This document shows, one piece after another, positions 11,516-23,147 of a stretch of 64,000 nt of DNA; positions within the stretch are counted from its first letter, which is position 1; each line of letters opens with the position of its first letter. The DNA is taken from contig CAJHNH020008001.1 in the NCBI GenBank assembly GCA_905116865.2, positions 845,468 through 909,467 of the forward strand, read 5' to 3'. The notes beneath the pieces are model-generated. The model searched no databases. It saw only the letters and a list, made by a program, of their open reading frames with translations, and had not been told where the DNA came from. This DNA is from Candidula unifasciata (Eukaryota; Mollusca; Gastropoda; Stylommatophora; Geomitridae). The translations under genes and the position numbers were made by a program.

Positions 11516-13154
11516 CAGTCGATGTGCCATGGGTGATATGATCAGTCGATGTGCCAACGGTGATATGATTAGTCGATGTGACATGTGTGATATGTCAGTC
11601 GATGTGCCATGGGTGATATGATCAGTCGATGTGCCAACGGTGATATGATTAGTCGATGTGACATGTGTGATATGTCAGTCGATGTGCCATGGGTGATATG
11701 ATCAGTCTGTGTGCCATGGGTGATATGATCAGTCGATACGACATGTGTGATATGATCAGTCGATGTGACATGGGTGATATGTCAGTCGATGTGCCATTGG
11801 TGATATGATCATTCGATGAGACATGTGTGATATGATCAGTCGATGTGACATGTGTGATATGTGAGTCGATGTGCCATGGGTGATATGATTAGTCGATGTG
11901 CCATGGGTGATATGATCAGTCGATGTGCCATGGGTGATATGATCAGTCGATGTGCTATAGGTGATATGATCAGTCGATGCGACATGTATGAAATGATCAG
12001 TCGATGTGCCATGTGTGATATGATCAGTCGATGCGACATAGGAGATATGATAAGTCGATACGCCATGGGTGATATGATCAGTCGAAATGCCATGTGTGAT
12101 ATGATCAGACGATGTGCCATGTGTGATACGATCAGTCAAAGTGCATGGGTGATATGATCAGTCGATGTGACATGTGTGATACGATCAGTCAAAGTGCATG
12201 GGTGATATGATTAGTCGTTGCGCCATGAGTGATGTGATCAGTCGATGTGCCATGGGTGATATGATAAGTCGATGTGCCATGGAAGATATGATCAGTCGAT
12301 GTGACATGTGTAATATGTCAGTCGATGCGTCATGGGTGATATGATCAGTCGATGTGACATGTGTGATATAATCAGTCGATGTGCCATGGAAGATATGATC
12401 AGTCGATGCGTCATGGGTGATATGATCAGTCGATGTGACATGTGTGATATGTCAGTCGATGCGTCATGGGTGATATGATCAGTCGATGTGACATGTGTGA
12501 TATGATCAGTCGATGTGTCATGGAAGATATGATCAGTCGATGCGTCATGGGTGATATGATCAGTCGATGTGACATGTGTGATATGTCAGTTGATGCGTCA
12601 TGGGTGATATGATCAGTCGATGTGACATGGGTGATATGATTAGTCGAGGTGCCATGGCAGATATGATCAGTCGATGTGCCATGGAAGATATAATCAGTCG
12701 ATGCGTAATGGGTGATATGATCAGTCGATGTGACATGTGTGATATGTCAGTTGATACGTCTTGTGTGATATGATCAGTCGATGTGACATGGGTGATATGA
12801 TTAGTCGAGGTGCCATGGCAGATATGATCAGTCGATGTGCCATGGAAGATATAATCAGTCGATGCGACATGGGTGATATGATCAGTCGATGTGACATGTG
12901 TGATATGTCAGTTGATACGTCATGTGTGATATGATCAGTCGATGTGACATGTGTGATATGATCAGTCGATGTGCCATGGAAGACATGATCAGTCGATGCG
13001 TCTTGGGTGATATGATCAGTCGATGTGACATGTGTGAAGTGTCAGTCGATTTGACATGGGTGATATGATAAGTCGATGTGCCATGGAAGATATGATCAGT
13101 CGATGCGTCATGGGTGATATGATCAGTCGATGCGTCATGGGTGATATGATCAGT
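11516..13154. repeat. 27-bp minisatellite, about 60 units
   Basis: A 1.64-kb array of units near 27 bp is built on GATATGATCAGTCGATG plus a variable part such as TGCCATGGGT or TGACATGTGT. Many units are 26 bp because one A is missing in GATATGTCAGTCG. Variant types recur in series, for example GGAAGATATGATC and GCGTCATGGGT. Because 27 is a multiple of three, long open frames on both strands encode a 9-residue peptide repeat (DMISRCAMG on plus, HITHGTSTD on minus). These frames break at the 26-bp units and have no sign of being genes. Confidence 0.97.
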
Positions 13155-13169
13155 GTAACACCATCCGCC

Positions 13170-13405
13170 AAAAACTGCTTTTAGTGATGGGTACCACTTT
13201 TGTGATGTAGGCCGGGGGATAATTAAGCCTGCATATTAGGTAAGGCCCATGGCTAGTGCTGTCACCATGGATTGTGCAGGTCAGATTTTTTTGGAGGGGC
13301 CTGCGACAGAAAAACATTCCTCAATTGTAACGAGGATTCAAACCATAGCTTCTCGTTTGAGAGCTCAGCATTTGCAACCGTTCTACCAACTTCGCCTTTA
13401 GAGCT
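13170..13405 (-). mobile_element. tRNA-derived SINE-like element (single copy here)
   Basis: On the minus strand near 13402-13320 the sequence reads like a tRNA head: A box TGGTAGAACGG and B box GGTTTGAATCC, with tRNA-like spacing. The body extends to the edge of the minisatellite. No second copy is seen in this window and no TSD was found, so a decayed tRNA pseudogene is the alternative. Confidence 0.65.
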
Positions 13406-13645
13406 TTAAGCCACACCCCCCTTTTCCTTCCTTTATTCTTCCTTTACTCCCGTAAACCCCCCCCCCTTCACCTTTTCCACCAATAAACACAGTTTATGGG
13501 ACTGGGTCGACCCCTAGGTCATCAGACAGATTAAGCAAATCCCTGTCATGTGGGATTAGAAATATGACAACTGGACGAAAGGTGAGTGCCCTGGTCAGTT
13601 CAGCTTCTTTTAAGGATGCTACTTATTAATTTGAGGTCGGCTTCC

Positions 13646-13650
<5 letters not shown>

Positions 13651-13718
<68 letters not shown>
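13651..13718. repeat. (CT)n microsatellite
   Basis: About 34 uninterrupted CT units. Confidence 0.98.
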
Positions 13719-13722
<4 letters not shown>

Positions 13723-14100
13723 CTCGGCATACACAAACACATATATAAAACGTGTTTTTCCTCTTTATTCCCCTCCACCCTCTCTTACAGACACCCATCT
13801 ACACACATTGTGCTCTGGTACTAAAATAGAAACGACTCATCGTTAACAACCTTATAAACCACATCCCATTATTCTCTTCACTTAGTCAAAAGCAAAGAAA
13901 CCTTACCATTAATTTATTGATCACTTTTTCCATACAAGTAGAATTTAAAATTGCACCCAGCAATCCTAGGTCGACCTAGCAAAACGTTGGCGTTTTGGGG
14001 AGTAAAGAGTGGTGGGTTAATGTTAAAAACATCACTCATCGACTGGTCTATACAAATTTGAGTCTTCCACTATGATGATTTACTTTATTAACGTTATATA
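13719..14100. other. Unassigned sequence
   Basis: No gene or element is recognised. Confidence 0.45.
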
Positions 14101-14350
14101 CTCTCTACAAGGCAAGAGAAAGAGACAAAGTTCTTTGGTCATGTGATGAGAAAAGGAGCACTGGAAAATATCGTTACGACTGGAAAGATCACTGGTAGAA
14201 GAGACAGAGGCAGACCATGATAAATGATGGTAGATGGCTTAAGACAGTGGCATGCAGGAATATCATAAGTGGAATTGATTGAGAACACCTAAGACCGAGA
14301 CCTGTAGAGATGAATGAACGCCTACGTTAGCTGAAAAGGCACTTAATGAT
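14101..14350 (+). mobile_element. LINE 3'-end fragment
   Basis: Translation shows KFFGHVMRKGALENIVTTGK then ITGRRDRGRP, interrupted by stops, then VELIENT and the AYVS-KGT ending. It is the same ORF2 tail as at 9971-10330. It ends in CTTAATGATGAC, a weak form of the (GAT)n tail. It is decayed and 5'-truncated. Confidence 0.85.
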
Positions 14351-14689
14351 GACTACGAAGCAAAAACTAACGATGTGTTTTACACAGTCTGAGCCAGTCA
14401 TTGTTTTAGGGTGGTCGGTAAGTAAACAAGTCACGGAAGCAACATGGGTATGATGCTAACTCTGCACTACGCAACATTGGACAGATGTAGCACAGACGAA
14501 TGCATAGACAGAATAACAGATAGAACGACACACAGACGACTAGGCCAAGATTCAAATGCGATTGCAGCAATGAGGGACCTTGTGGCCAAGGGTCTTAAAG
14601 CGATAAGTACCCACAACTGATGACATATATCAAGGAAGACGGCGTATCTGTTGGTAATCCCGGAGTGCCAGAAATCGATTTTATTCATC
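14351..14689. other. Unassigned sequence between opposed LINE fragments
   Basis: Nothing is recognised. This lies between the 3' ends of a plus-strand and a minus-strand LINE fragment. Confidence 0.45.
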
Positions 14690-15600
14690 ATCATCATCAA
14701 GTACCTTGTCGATTGGCATGGGCGATCATGCCTCTCAAGAGTCCCCGATCAGTAACTGCGTATACCAGTTCGTGTATCGACACCCTTCCATGCCATAGAA
14801 AAAGACTGTCAAGAATCTTATCGCGCACGTCTTCCTCTTTCTCTCTTTCCACACATTTTTTTCAGTGGTCACGTGTCCCAGATTCCTTTTTCTTACAACA
14901 TGACCAAAACATGACGACTGTCTCTTTCTTATGTCTGTGATAGGTTGTCTTCGAGCATCTGCCTCTTACAAAACATCTAGGCTGCTCTTCTTAGCTGTCT
15001 AAGGAATTACAAGTATTCTTCTGTAAAACAACATCTCCGAGGCCCTAAGAAATTATTCAGCTTGTTTATTAATAAATTCACAACCGTATATTAAAACTGA
15101 CTCTATGCGGCTTGCGAGAATTGTTTTCCTAACCCCCAATGACATGGATTTATTGCACATAATGTTCTTCATTTAATAAAAGGCAGTTTTGGCCTGTCAT
15201 ACTCTGTTATTTATCTCTGTGATACATCTTCTAACGGATGATATTATTGTGCCTAGATACTTAAATTGATGTACTCGTCCTAAAACAACGCCTTTGACTT
15301 TTTATTATACACATATGCACTATTCTTTTTCTTGGAAATCACCATTACTTCTGTTTTCCCGTTAATCAAAAACTCAGATCCATTTTATCATTTCTGCAAC
15401 GACTTTATCTATCTTTTCCTGTAATTCTTTCTGAATTGTCGTTATCAAGACGGTGTCATCAGCATAACTGAGATTGTTTATATTATGACTACCAACCACA
15501 ATTCCTGGCATATCCGTGATAGATCTCATTATATACACACTGTACAATGAAAACAAATCAGGTGATAATATTTATCCTTGTTGTACTCCACTCTTTATTC
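14690..15600 (-). pseudogene. Non-LTR reverse transcriptase, C-terminal half, decayed
   Basis: On the minus strand, starting near 15600, the frames read GVQQG-ILSPDLFSLYS (RT finger/palm motif) then NNLSYADDTVLI. YADD is the catalytic reverse-transcriptase core. After it come QFKYLGTIIS, RRCITEINNRV, a MLFYRRILVIP segment, a GHVVRKRNLGHV segment, and the tail RPCQSTRYLMMMM, where the last part is the (GAT)n tail (CATCATCATCATC on plus at 14686-14698). The enzyme would copy element RNA at a nicked target. Several stops and frameshifts make it non-functional. Upstream RT and endonuclease are absent, so this is a 5'-truncated copy. It is the longest of the fragments of this LINE group in the minus orientation. 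Confidence 0.93.
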
Positions 15601-16179
15601 TCCCAAGTGGTTATTAATTCTTATAGCTGCTGTTTGCTGCCAGTGCATCGATTCTATTAGATCAACTATTCAACAAGTACATGGCTATATCCATTTGTTC
15701 AATAATCAACTACATTATTTCTGAATTTTACAACTCATTGACAAGCATATTACAACATTCCACTCTCAACCAGATACTTCTTACCCATAATGTTTTTTGA
15801 TTCCAGTAAATATGCCTAGAACACATATTTTGCGCGCCCATGGAATAGTCTCTGATTTGACCAAAAGGAAATCAGCACATTTAGTTTGGAAATAATGGTT
15901 GACACTAATTGAAGAGACCAGTTTCGGCTCTGCTCGGAGTCGGCTGAGATGGCAGAAGTACAAAATGAGGTATGATGAGATAATTTGATTAGAAAACAAC
16001 TGAAGCATATTATTTTCTTGGTTTTCTTGTAGTTATTGTTCGATATAGCAAGTCCCGAAGTGTAGATTGAGTAAGCCTGTATTTTTCATCGTCCTTTCTT
16101 AACATGTGAGTAAAGATGTCCTAGGGTGAAGAATGAGCGAAGAATAACCAGTGTTTTCTCATTGTCATCGCCGACCTAG
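15601..16179. other. Unassigned sequence
   Basis: This may include older LINE sequence upstream of the RT fragment, but nothing recognisable was read. Confidence 0.4.
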
Positions 16180-16420
16180 TATAAATCATCATCACTATCC
16201 TGTTGTGCACATAAGGCTCACAGTATATTCCTCCATTCTGTTCTATCCGGTACAATACTTTTGATATTGTGGACGGAAGTTAGTCCAGTTCCTTTAGCTT
16301 CTGTCGTTTGTTTTATGATTTCTTTTGGACGTCCGCGCTTCCTCAGTCTGTTTGTTTCCTATTTTATGGCCTGTTTTTTTTATCAGGATGTGTCCATTGT
16401 GGCATTATTTCAGTGCCTTG
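16180..16420 (-). mobile_element. LINE 3'-end fragment
   Basis: On the minus strand the frame reads a GRPKEIIKQTTEAKGTGLTS-type stretch, then SVHNIKSIVPDRTEWRNIL and CAQQDSDDD, ending in a GATGATGAT-type tail at about 16186. This is the C-terminal tail layout of LINE ORF2, from a different subfamily than 14690-15600. Confidence 0.78.
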
Positions 16421-16764
16421 ACTGAATGTCCCTGGAGGCTAAGAGTGAGCGAAGAGCAGTCAGCATTATCTTGTCATCACTACCGGAGATTGCGCATCTC
16501 GCTGACAATGATTTTGTCTAGATTCTTGCCTCAAACAAGGCAACCACAGTGTTTCTCACCATTTTGGAAACTACAGACTCCACCTATCTTTATAAAGCGA
16601 GTAATGGTCACTTCAATTTCCTGCTACCTGCCTGGAAAGTAAAAGGCACTGAGAAGGGAACTGGCCACTGGTTAACTGTATTACTGATTATTGATTTAGG
16701 CATCGACATCATAGCACAGCGGGCTCCGCCTCCAGTAGCAAATGCCTTAAGGTTTAGATGCTGT
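16421..16764. other. Unassigned sequence
   Basis: A short stretch near 16430-16500 resembles 16110-16180 (GAGCGAAGA, TTGTCATC). This suggests a local, diverged duplication. No gene is seen. Confidence 0.4.
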
Positions 16765-16860
16765 TTCCGCAGCACACTGATTATACATATGTTGTTCTCG
16801 TGCTCTCATATAGCCATCCTTGCCGGATTCAACCTAATTCCTCGTTCATACATTCTTTCA
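16765..16860. repeat. Dispersed repeat shared with 51295-51395
   Basis: GCACACTGATTATACA, CCTTGCCGGAT and neighbouring text recur at 51300 in the same order and orientation. The class is unknown. Confidence 0.7.
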
Positions 16861-17396
16861 CATGTGATTATAATGACCAAGCTCTGCATGATGATCTGAC
16901 ACTACACATTTGACCTGCAGCCTCAGCCTAGAGATTACCGTTGCCTTTTGTAGAACTCGTCAATGATACTGAAAAAGTGCTTATCTAATAGCGCCGGTCA
17001 AAACCAAGACCGTCGCCATCTGACGGGCCATACTACTGACGTCACCAAACTGGGCTAACAATACGTTCAGAACCAAGCAGGAAGAGGAAGGGGTGGATTA
17101 TTTTTTTGTCAAAAGCATCTGGCACTGACAAATCCGATACACCAACATGCCAACCTATTCTGTTATGTTTTTACCAGAACTAGTACTAGAGGCAACTTCC
17201 TTGATTTCCTACAGCCAAGGATTCGTTATCCTGAAACAGACACGGCCTATTTATGGTCTTTTTGTAACAGATATTTAATCATTGGGTGTTCCTTATATTA
17301 CTAAATTACGACACTGAATGAAAACCTATCGCCAGGTGACTTTAACCCCCATGCCAACTGATTTATGTTACATTTTTGTGCTGCTTTGGGCCGCTT
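16861..17396. other. Unassigned sequence
   Basis: No gene or element is recognised. Confidence 0.45.
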
Positions 17397-17615
17397 GTCG
17401 GCTCTGTGGCTAAGTCGATGGGAATGCTTCGTAATGCCGGGTTCGATCCCAGCTGAGGGCCATGCGCCTTGCGTTGGTTTCGACAGTGGTATCAAGAAAG
17501 TCGACCGTCCAGGAGCAATGGCAAACTACAGCACGTAAATTTGCCTAGAAAAACCACACAACAGGGGCTGTTAAGGTTGGTTCTGCAACGTCCTGTAAAG
17601 GATACGCAACTAACC
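17397..17615 (+). mobile_element. tRNA-derived SINE (family F)
   Basis: The A box TGGCTAAGTCG (17407-17417) and B box GGTTCGATCCC (17440-17450) match polymerase III promoter consensus exactly. The body matches the copy at 52577-52807 almost throughout, ending CTGTAAAGGATACGCAACTA. The A-to-B spacing is shorter than in a true tRNA, so a tRNA gene is unlikely. No clear TSD. Confidence 0.92.
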
Positions 17616-17944
17616 TTATAGGCGGCTCGAATATAAAGTTACATGTGTACTCTTTATGACTTTCCACTACATTGGTAGGTGTACTGTATTTATTATCTTC
17701 GCATCTCCTGTCATCAACTTCTGACAGTCTATACTACACATGTTGTTTTTGATTGCTTGTTACATTCAAAGAGAAAAAAAAAGCATCTTTTTGCAGACCA
17801 TACAGTGATTCTTGTCTAAAGCGCGGTAAGGAATTAAATATCCAGGAAGTTTATTCTCGGAGGACGGAAGAATAGATCGAGAAATAGAAATAAGATATGA
17901 ACGAGCCAACTGACACCGTTATTATGACATCCAAACATAAGTAT
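17616..17944. other. Unassigned sequence
   Basis: No gene or element is recognised. Confidence 0.45.
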
Positions 17945-18372
17945 GAGCGCTAAGAAACAGATTATAAAAGCATATTCACATCAACACTGTGCTACCAGTG
18001 CCAGACTTGGACACTATCAAAGGCTAATTAATCTACGTAGAATTACCACCTAAAAAATGAGATGCCTGCGAAAAGCTGCCAACGTAACCATCCAAGAGAA
18101 AGTTAGAAATGATATTATCAGACAGACTGTAGGAACACCATCATGCAGCAAATTCATTGAGAAACAGAAGATCGAATGGGTTGGTTATTCAATTCAAATG
18201 CTACTAGAACAACTACCAACACAGGCACTACACATGGACAGATCTGAAGTGAAGCAAGAGGCCACCCTAGGAGATATGGACTGATGACATTAAAGAGCTT
18301 CTACATCAGTACTAAGTGACAATAGACAATGGATCGCAAACTGCCCCAACCCCCTCCCCCTTTTCCCACACT

Positions 18373-18439
<67 letters not shown>

Positions 18440-18478
18440 CGCTGAACGGCAGAAGTGGAAATTGATGATGATGACACA
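17945..18478 (+). mobile_element. LINE 3'-end fragment with internal (CA)n
   Basis: The frame reads RLINLRRITT, MRCLRKAANVTIQEKVRND, then KIEWVGYSIQMLLEQLPTQA: the classic C-terminal tail of a non-LTR ORF2, here 5'-truncated. After DNRQWIANC a (CA)n run of about 32 units (18376-18439) interrupts it. The end AACGGCAGAAGTGG and the GATGATGATGAC tail follow at 18440-18475. The microsatellite therefore sits inside the LINE 3' end. Confidence 0.88.
18376..18439. repeat. (CA)n microsatellite inside LINE
   Basis: About 32 CA units, bracketed by LINE 3' sequence on both sides. Confidence 0.97.
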
Positions 18479-18589
18479 GATATTCTGTTCCTTATCAGGT
18501 TTTCTTGATATTCTTACGGCTATTCACCTTATCGCAGTTGTTTCACACGTTCTTCACACTGTCTTTTACATATTTTGACACATTACTTT

Positions 18590-18790
18590 GTATACATTTA
18601 GACGCACTGTCTTGTAACAGTCTGATTCCCCTATTTTCTTTAAATATGTTGGATTCACCATCTTGTACACGGTTTGACTCATTATCTAGTACAATGTTGG
18701 ACTCACTATCTTGTACACATTTTTACTCACTATCTTGCACACAGTTTGAATCATTATCTTGTACAATGTTAGACACACTATCTTATAGTC
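18590..18790. repeat. 24-25-bp tandem repeat
   Basis: About eight diverged units read CTTGTACA, a GTTTGA or GTTGGA core, then CTCACTAT. The array is short and AT-rich. The open frames across it show the repeat as DSLSCT-like blocks and are not genes. Confidence 0.85.
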
Positions 18791-18799
18791 CTGTGTACA

Positions 18800-20071
18800 G
18801 ATGAGACTCATATTATGCATTAATTTTTTTATAAACAGAAACTGCCTCCTTTTTCTTGTGCACAAAGGTATATCTGCTTTAACTATAAATAATTTGCAAA
18901 ATAAGACATAGTTACGTACCATCTGTAGAAAGACGAACGGGCTAGATATCCTGCATTTGAGAAAGTCACCGCACAAAACTAGCAAACATTATATGGTGTA
19001 CCTGACAACACGAGCAAACATTCCGAATTAACGGTTGTGTCCTCTGTAAGCTCATATCCTGCTCTCGAATCAACGAATACGACAATAAACACAATAACCT
19101 ATTTATCGGAACATAGGGCATAAGTTTTCCCAGATCGCACAAATTTCCCCATGTCATTACCAGCTCCAGGGAGCTTCTAGGATGAGCAGTGTTGTTTGAT
19201 CCAGATAGCACAAGTCCCCGCTGCCAGGAGAGAGCTTTTGAAAGGGCGTACAGACTGGCGGGCTAAAACACCACGCATGGATGCCAGGTTTCACGCGGTG
19301 GTTGCGGCAGAGAGGGTGCTGGTGAGGGGAGGTGAAGGGGGAGAGAAGAGCAGTCAATCAGGCGAAAGAAGAGTTTCGTTAAAAGGCAAGGTAATATTTT
19401 CTTTTCTGTAAAGCAAACTATATCTGTTACGTTGATTTCTGTTTCTACAAAGTTTTGACAATACTCCATCTCCACTTTACCGCCACCAAATGCTGTTTGG
19501 TGCTTTTCTCTCTCAGACCATACAATATGCAGGGGGAGGGGAGAGACGGAAGTAGGTCGCCGCGCAATATACCCTAAAGGAACGTAACATTGCTGATAAG
19601 TTTAATATATAAATATAGCAAGAATATTAATATTTTCGTACTTTAAAAAAAAAAAAAAAAAAAGCACATTTGGCCCTCCACTCTTGTTTGATCCTGGCAT
19701 ATACCGTAACTGAGGCATCTCATCAAATATCAAGTCTGTGTGAGTTACATCTTGATGAAACCGGTTATGTCTAGAACATGGCAGAGACCCAACTACGATC
19801 AGAGAGTTACCGAATCCGTCTGCCTTTGTGATTCCTCTGTGTCTCACGGTAGTACAAGGTAAGGGAGACGTGGTGGGGAGACATGTTTACCCTCCACGCT
19901 GACTGCACGTTTCCTAGCATATTATAGTCAGTAAGCTTTAAACATCTTCTTTAAAGAAAAAAAAAAGAGGAGGGGGAGGGGTCCCAGTTTAAGAGCATAC
20001 TACTACTACTGCTGCTGCGGCTGCTGCTACAACTACTAATATGATGCATGGCAAAAAATATAGTAATATAC
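18800..20071. other. Unassigned sequence with a GC-richer island
   Basis: At 19190-19560 the sequence is clearly more GC-rich and contains several CpGs. The phrase AAAGGCAAG/GTAATATTTTC at about 19380-19400 looks like a splice donor. This could be a 5' untranslated exon or promoter area, but there is no coding support. A-runs lie near 19645 and 19955. Confidence 0.3.
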
Positions 20072-20076
20072 TTGTA

Positions 20077-20080
<4 letters not shown>

Positions 20081-20147
<67 letters not shown>
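20081..20147. repeat. (TA)n microsatellite at a SINE tail
   Basis: About 33 TA units lie between the left TSD and the body of the SINE at 20148-20357, in the position of that SINE's tail. Confidence 0.97.
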
Positions 20148-20150
<3 letters not shown>

Positions 20151-20357
20151 AAATTATCCAGAAGCCATGAGTTGTTAACCCTTTAGCTTGTTATTATGGA
20201 TATCGCAACCCTTCGGCCTTGATTCCATGATAAATACCGTAAATCTGGGAGAAATGTGGCTTTTCTGCCCACCCCCAGGCGTGAACCTGGACCACAAGGA
20301 GTTTGTCACCCGATCACCGCGCAATCCGGTTTAGCCAACTACGCTAGCGAGCCGGGC
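20148..20357 (-). mobile_element. tRNA-derived SINE (family A) with TSD
   Basis: This is the same family as 5751-5978 on the same strand. The minus-strand head begins GCCCGGCTCGCTAGCG with A box TAGCGTAGTTGG and a degraded B box GGTTCACGCC. The TSD TTGTACTAATATATA is present at 20072-20086 and 20358-20372. The tail between body and left TSD is (TA)n instead of (AAAC)n. Confidence 0.94.
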
Positions 20358-20372
20358 TTGTACTAATATATA

Positions 20373-20704
20373 ATCTATGAACAAATACTTATACAAGAAT
20401 TTCACCGTATAGTAAAGGGCTTCTATTTGGACCATTTGAAAATTATTGTTAGGGCTTAGGGCTTCAAAAAGGCATGAGTGCTGTTTCTTAGTTTCAGTAT
20501 AAAAAAACTTTAAAAAAATGAGATGAATGGCAAATAACTATAGTAATTTAGATACAATAAGATTAACATATAAAAAATACGTGTACAAGAATATCGCTGC
20601 ATGCTTAAGGAGACCACATGACCGCTGTCAAAATAGTGAAGGGGGAAGGGGCCTCATAACGTCTGAACGTCTATGTTTCCGCTACTATGCGTAAGGTCTC
20701 ATAT
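20373..20704. other. Unassigned AT-rich sequence
   Basis: No gene or element is recognised. Confidence 0.45.
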
Positions 20705-22247
20705 TCAAAAGTAGTAAAGATACTTAACAAAATTAGTAGACATACTCAAAAAAGTAGCGATTATACTCAACAAAATTAGTGAACACACCTAACAAAAGTA
20801 TTAAACATACTCAACAAAAGTAGTAAACATACTCAACAAAAGTAGTCAACATACTCAACAAAAGTAGTAAACATACTCAACAAAAGTAGTAAACATACTC
20901 AACAAAAGTAGTAAACATATTCAACAAAAGTAGTAAACGTATGCAATAAAAGTATTAGACCTACTCAGCACATATAGTAAACATACTCAACAAAAGTAGT
21001 AAACATACTCAACAAAAGTAGTAAACATACTCAACAAAAGTAGTAAACATACTCAACAAAAGTAGTAAACGAACTAAACAAAAGTAGTAAACATGCTCAA
21101 CACAAGTAGTAAACATACTCTTTAAAAGTTGTAAACATGCTCAACAAAAGTAGTAAACATACTCAACACAAGTAGTAAACATCAATAATTTGGTCATCTG
21201 CTTTATTTTAAAATGTTAACGTTTTAATTGTTGCTGTAGATTATTTTAATTATAACAAAATTAGTAAACATGCTTAACAAAAGTAGTAAACAAACTCAAT
21301 AAAAGAATTTAACATACTCAACACAAATAGTAAACATACTCAACAAAAGTTGTAAACATACTCTTCAAAAATTGTAAACATACTCAACACAAGTAGTAAA
21401 CATACTCAACAAAAGTAGTAAACATACTCAACAAAAGTAGTGAACGTACTCAACAAAAGTAGTAAACATACGCAACAGAAGTAGTAAACATATTCAACAC
21501 AAGTAGTAAACATACTCAACAAAAGTAGTATACGTATTCTTCAAAAGTTGTGAACATACTCAACAAAAGTAGTAAACATACTCAACAAAAGTAGTAAACA
21601 CACTCAACAAAAGTAGTAAACATAAACAACAAAAGCAGTAAACATACTCAGCAAAACTAGTAAAGATACTCAACACAAGTAGCAAACATACTCTTTAATA
21701 GTTGTAAACATACTCAACAAAAATAGTAAACATACTTAACAAAAGTAGTAAACTTACTTAGCAAAAGTAGTAAAAGCACTCAACAAAAGTTGTAAACATA
21801 CTTAACAAAAGTAGTAAACATACTTTTGAAAAGTAGTAAACATACTCAACACAAGTAGTAAACATCAATAATTTGGTCATCTTGCTTTATTTTAAAATGT
21901 TAACGTTTTAATTGTTGCTGTCGATTATTTTAATTATAACAAAATTAGTAAACATGCTCAACAAAAGTAGTAAACATACTCAATAAAAGTATTAAACATA
22001 CTCAACACAAATAGTAAACACACTCAACAAAAGTTGTAAACTACTCTTCAAAAGTTGTAAACATACTCAACACAAGTAGTAAACATACTCAACAAAAGTA
22101 GTAAACATGCTCAACAAAAGTAGTGAACGTACTCAACAAAAGTAGTAAACATACGCAACAGAAGTAGTAAACATACTCAACACAAGTAGTAAACATACTC
22201 AACAAAAGTAGTATACGTATTCTTCAAAAGTTGTGAACATACTCAAC
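20705..22247. repeat. 22-bp minisatellite with higher-order duplication
   Basis: Units of about 22 bp are built on AGTAGTAAACATACTC plus AACAAA. The array is interrupted twice by the same 80-bp AT-rich spacer (about 21183-21260 and 21867-21946; key text TTTGGTCATC and TTAATTATAACAAAATTAG). After each spacer the variant units follow in the same order: AATAAAAG, then ACACAAATAG, then TCTTCAAAA, then GTGAACGTACTC, then ATACGCAACAGAAG, then TATACGTATTCTTC. A block of about 684 bp has therefore been duplicated as a whole. Confidence 0.96.
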
Positions 22248-22249
22248 AT

Positions 22250-23061
22250 TATTTTTTTTTTTTTAGTTTAATACAAAATGTAGCTTCCGTTGATACTTTA
22301 AACGCTTGCAATTTCATTTGTAAATGAAATAGTCACACCAAAAAAAAAAAAAAATTGTTTGAACAAATATTCAATCAGAGTTTTGAGTTTTTAGTATAAT
22401 TTTAAACCTTATATGTTTAGAATGAGTTTAATGATAACATTTTAATTGTATTAATAAAGTGTTAGCATTTTAATCGCTGCAAGTGCTTCTTTTTAAATTA
22501 CTAATTTAAAATTTCTGTGTGCACAGTTAAACATATTTGTGTCCTGTTTAGTTTGAAATCTCTCATTTTTATTGTTATTTTATTTGATACTATTTTCAAG
22601 GATAGGGCTGATGCGATACATCTCCTTATTAGTATAAATGTTTATACGTTTTTGCAGTGTCAATAATTCCATTTTTTGTTTGAAATGTTGAATATTATAA
22701 CTTTAATTGACAGGTGAAGTTTTGACATTTTAATTGTTGCTTTTTATCATTTTATACATTCATTAAAAAATAAAAGGACTTTGAATGAATTACAATTTTT
22801 GATTTTTTTTGGGTCTAGGCTTTGAAATTATTATGTGCGTCGTTAGTTAATTTGTTTACAGTTAAATATTTGCTTCATGTGTCCATGCGTGAGAAGGAGG
22901 GGAGGGGAGGCTCGGGGGGGGGGGGGGGGATATAAGTTTTGTTCCAGCACTTAAATAATCCTCTCCGCGGCAATGGCTTTAACAACATCCCCAAGGGTTT
23001 TCTGATGCACTCACACTCCACAACCAAACACACACTATTTGATCTCTAGGCAATGAAGAGT

Positions 23062-23064
<3 letters not shown>
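22250..23064. other. Unassigned AT-rich sequence
   Basis: AT-rich DNA with T- and A-runs and a G-tract at 22914-22929. Phrases such as AATGTT..CGTTTTAATTGTTGCT echo the spacer of the neighbouring minisatellite. No gene is seen. Confidence 0.5.

Positions 23065-23145
<81 letters not shown>
23065..23145. repeat. (GA)n microsatellite
   Basis: About 40 GA units, nearly perfect. Confidence 0.98.

Positions 23146-23147
<2 letters not shown>

Noticed and set aside
11756..12157. Open frames encoding a 9-residue repeat on both strands
   Set aside because: The 27-bp unit is a multiple of three, so frames stay open by arithmetic. They end at 26-bp units, and both strands are equally open.
16549..16899. 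116-codon plus-strand frame
   Set aside because: It covers a segment repeated at 51295-51395 and has no recognisable domain.
17397..17460. tRNA gene suggested by perfect A and B boxes
   Set aside because: The spacing is short for a tRNA, no cloverleaf acceptor stem closes, and the body is shared by five other copies. It is a SINE head. The same holds for the heads at 5957, 26790, 33150 and 52587.
20705..22247. Array of short direct repeats as CRISPR
   Set aside because: There are no variable spacers; the units are contiguous 22-bp repeats.
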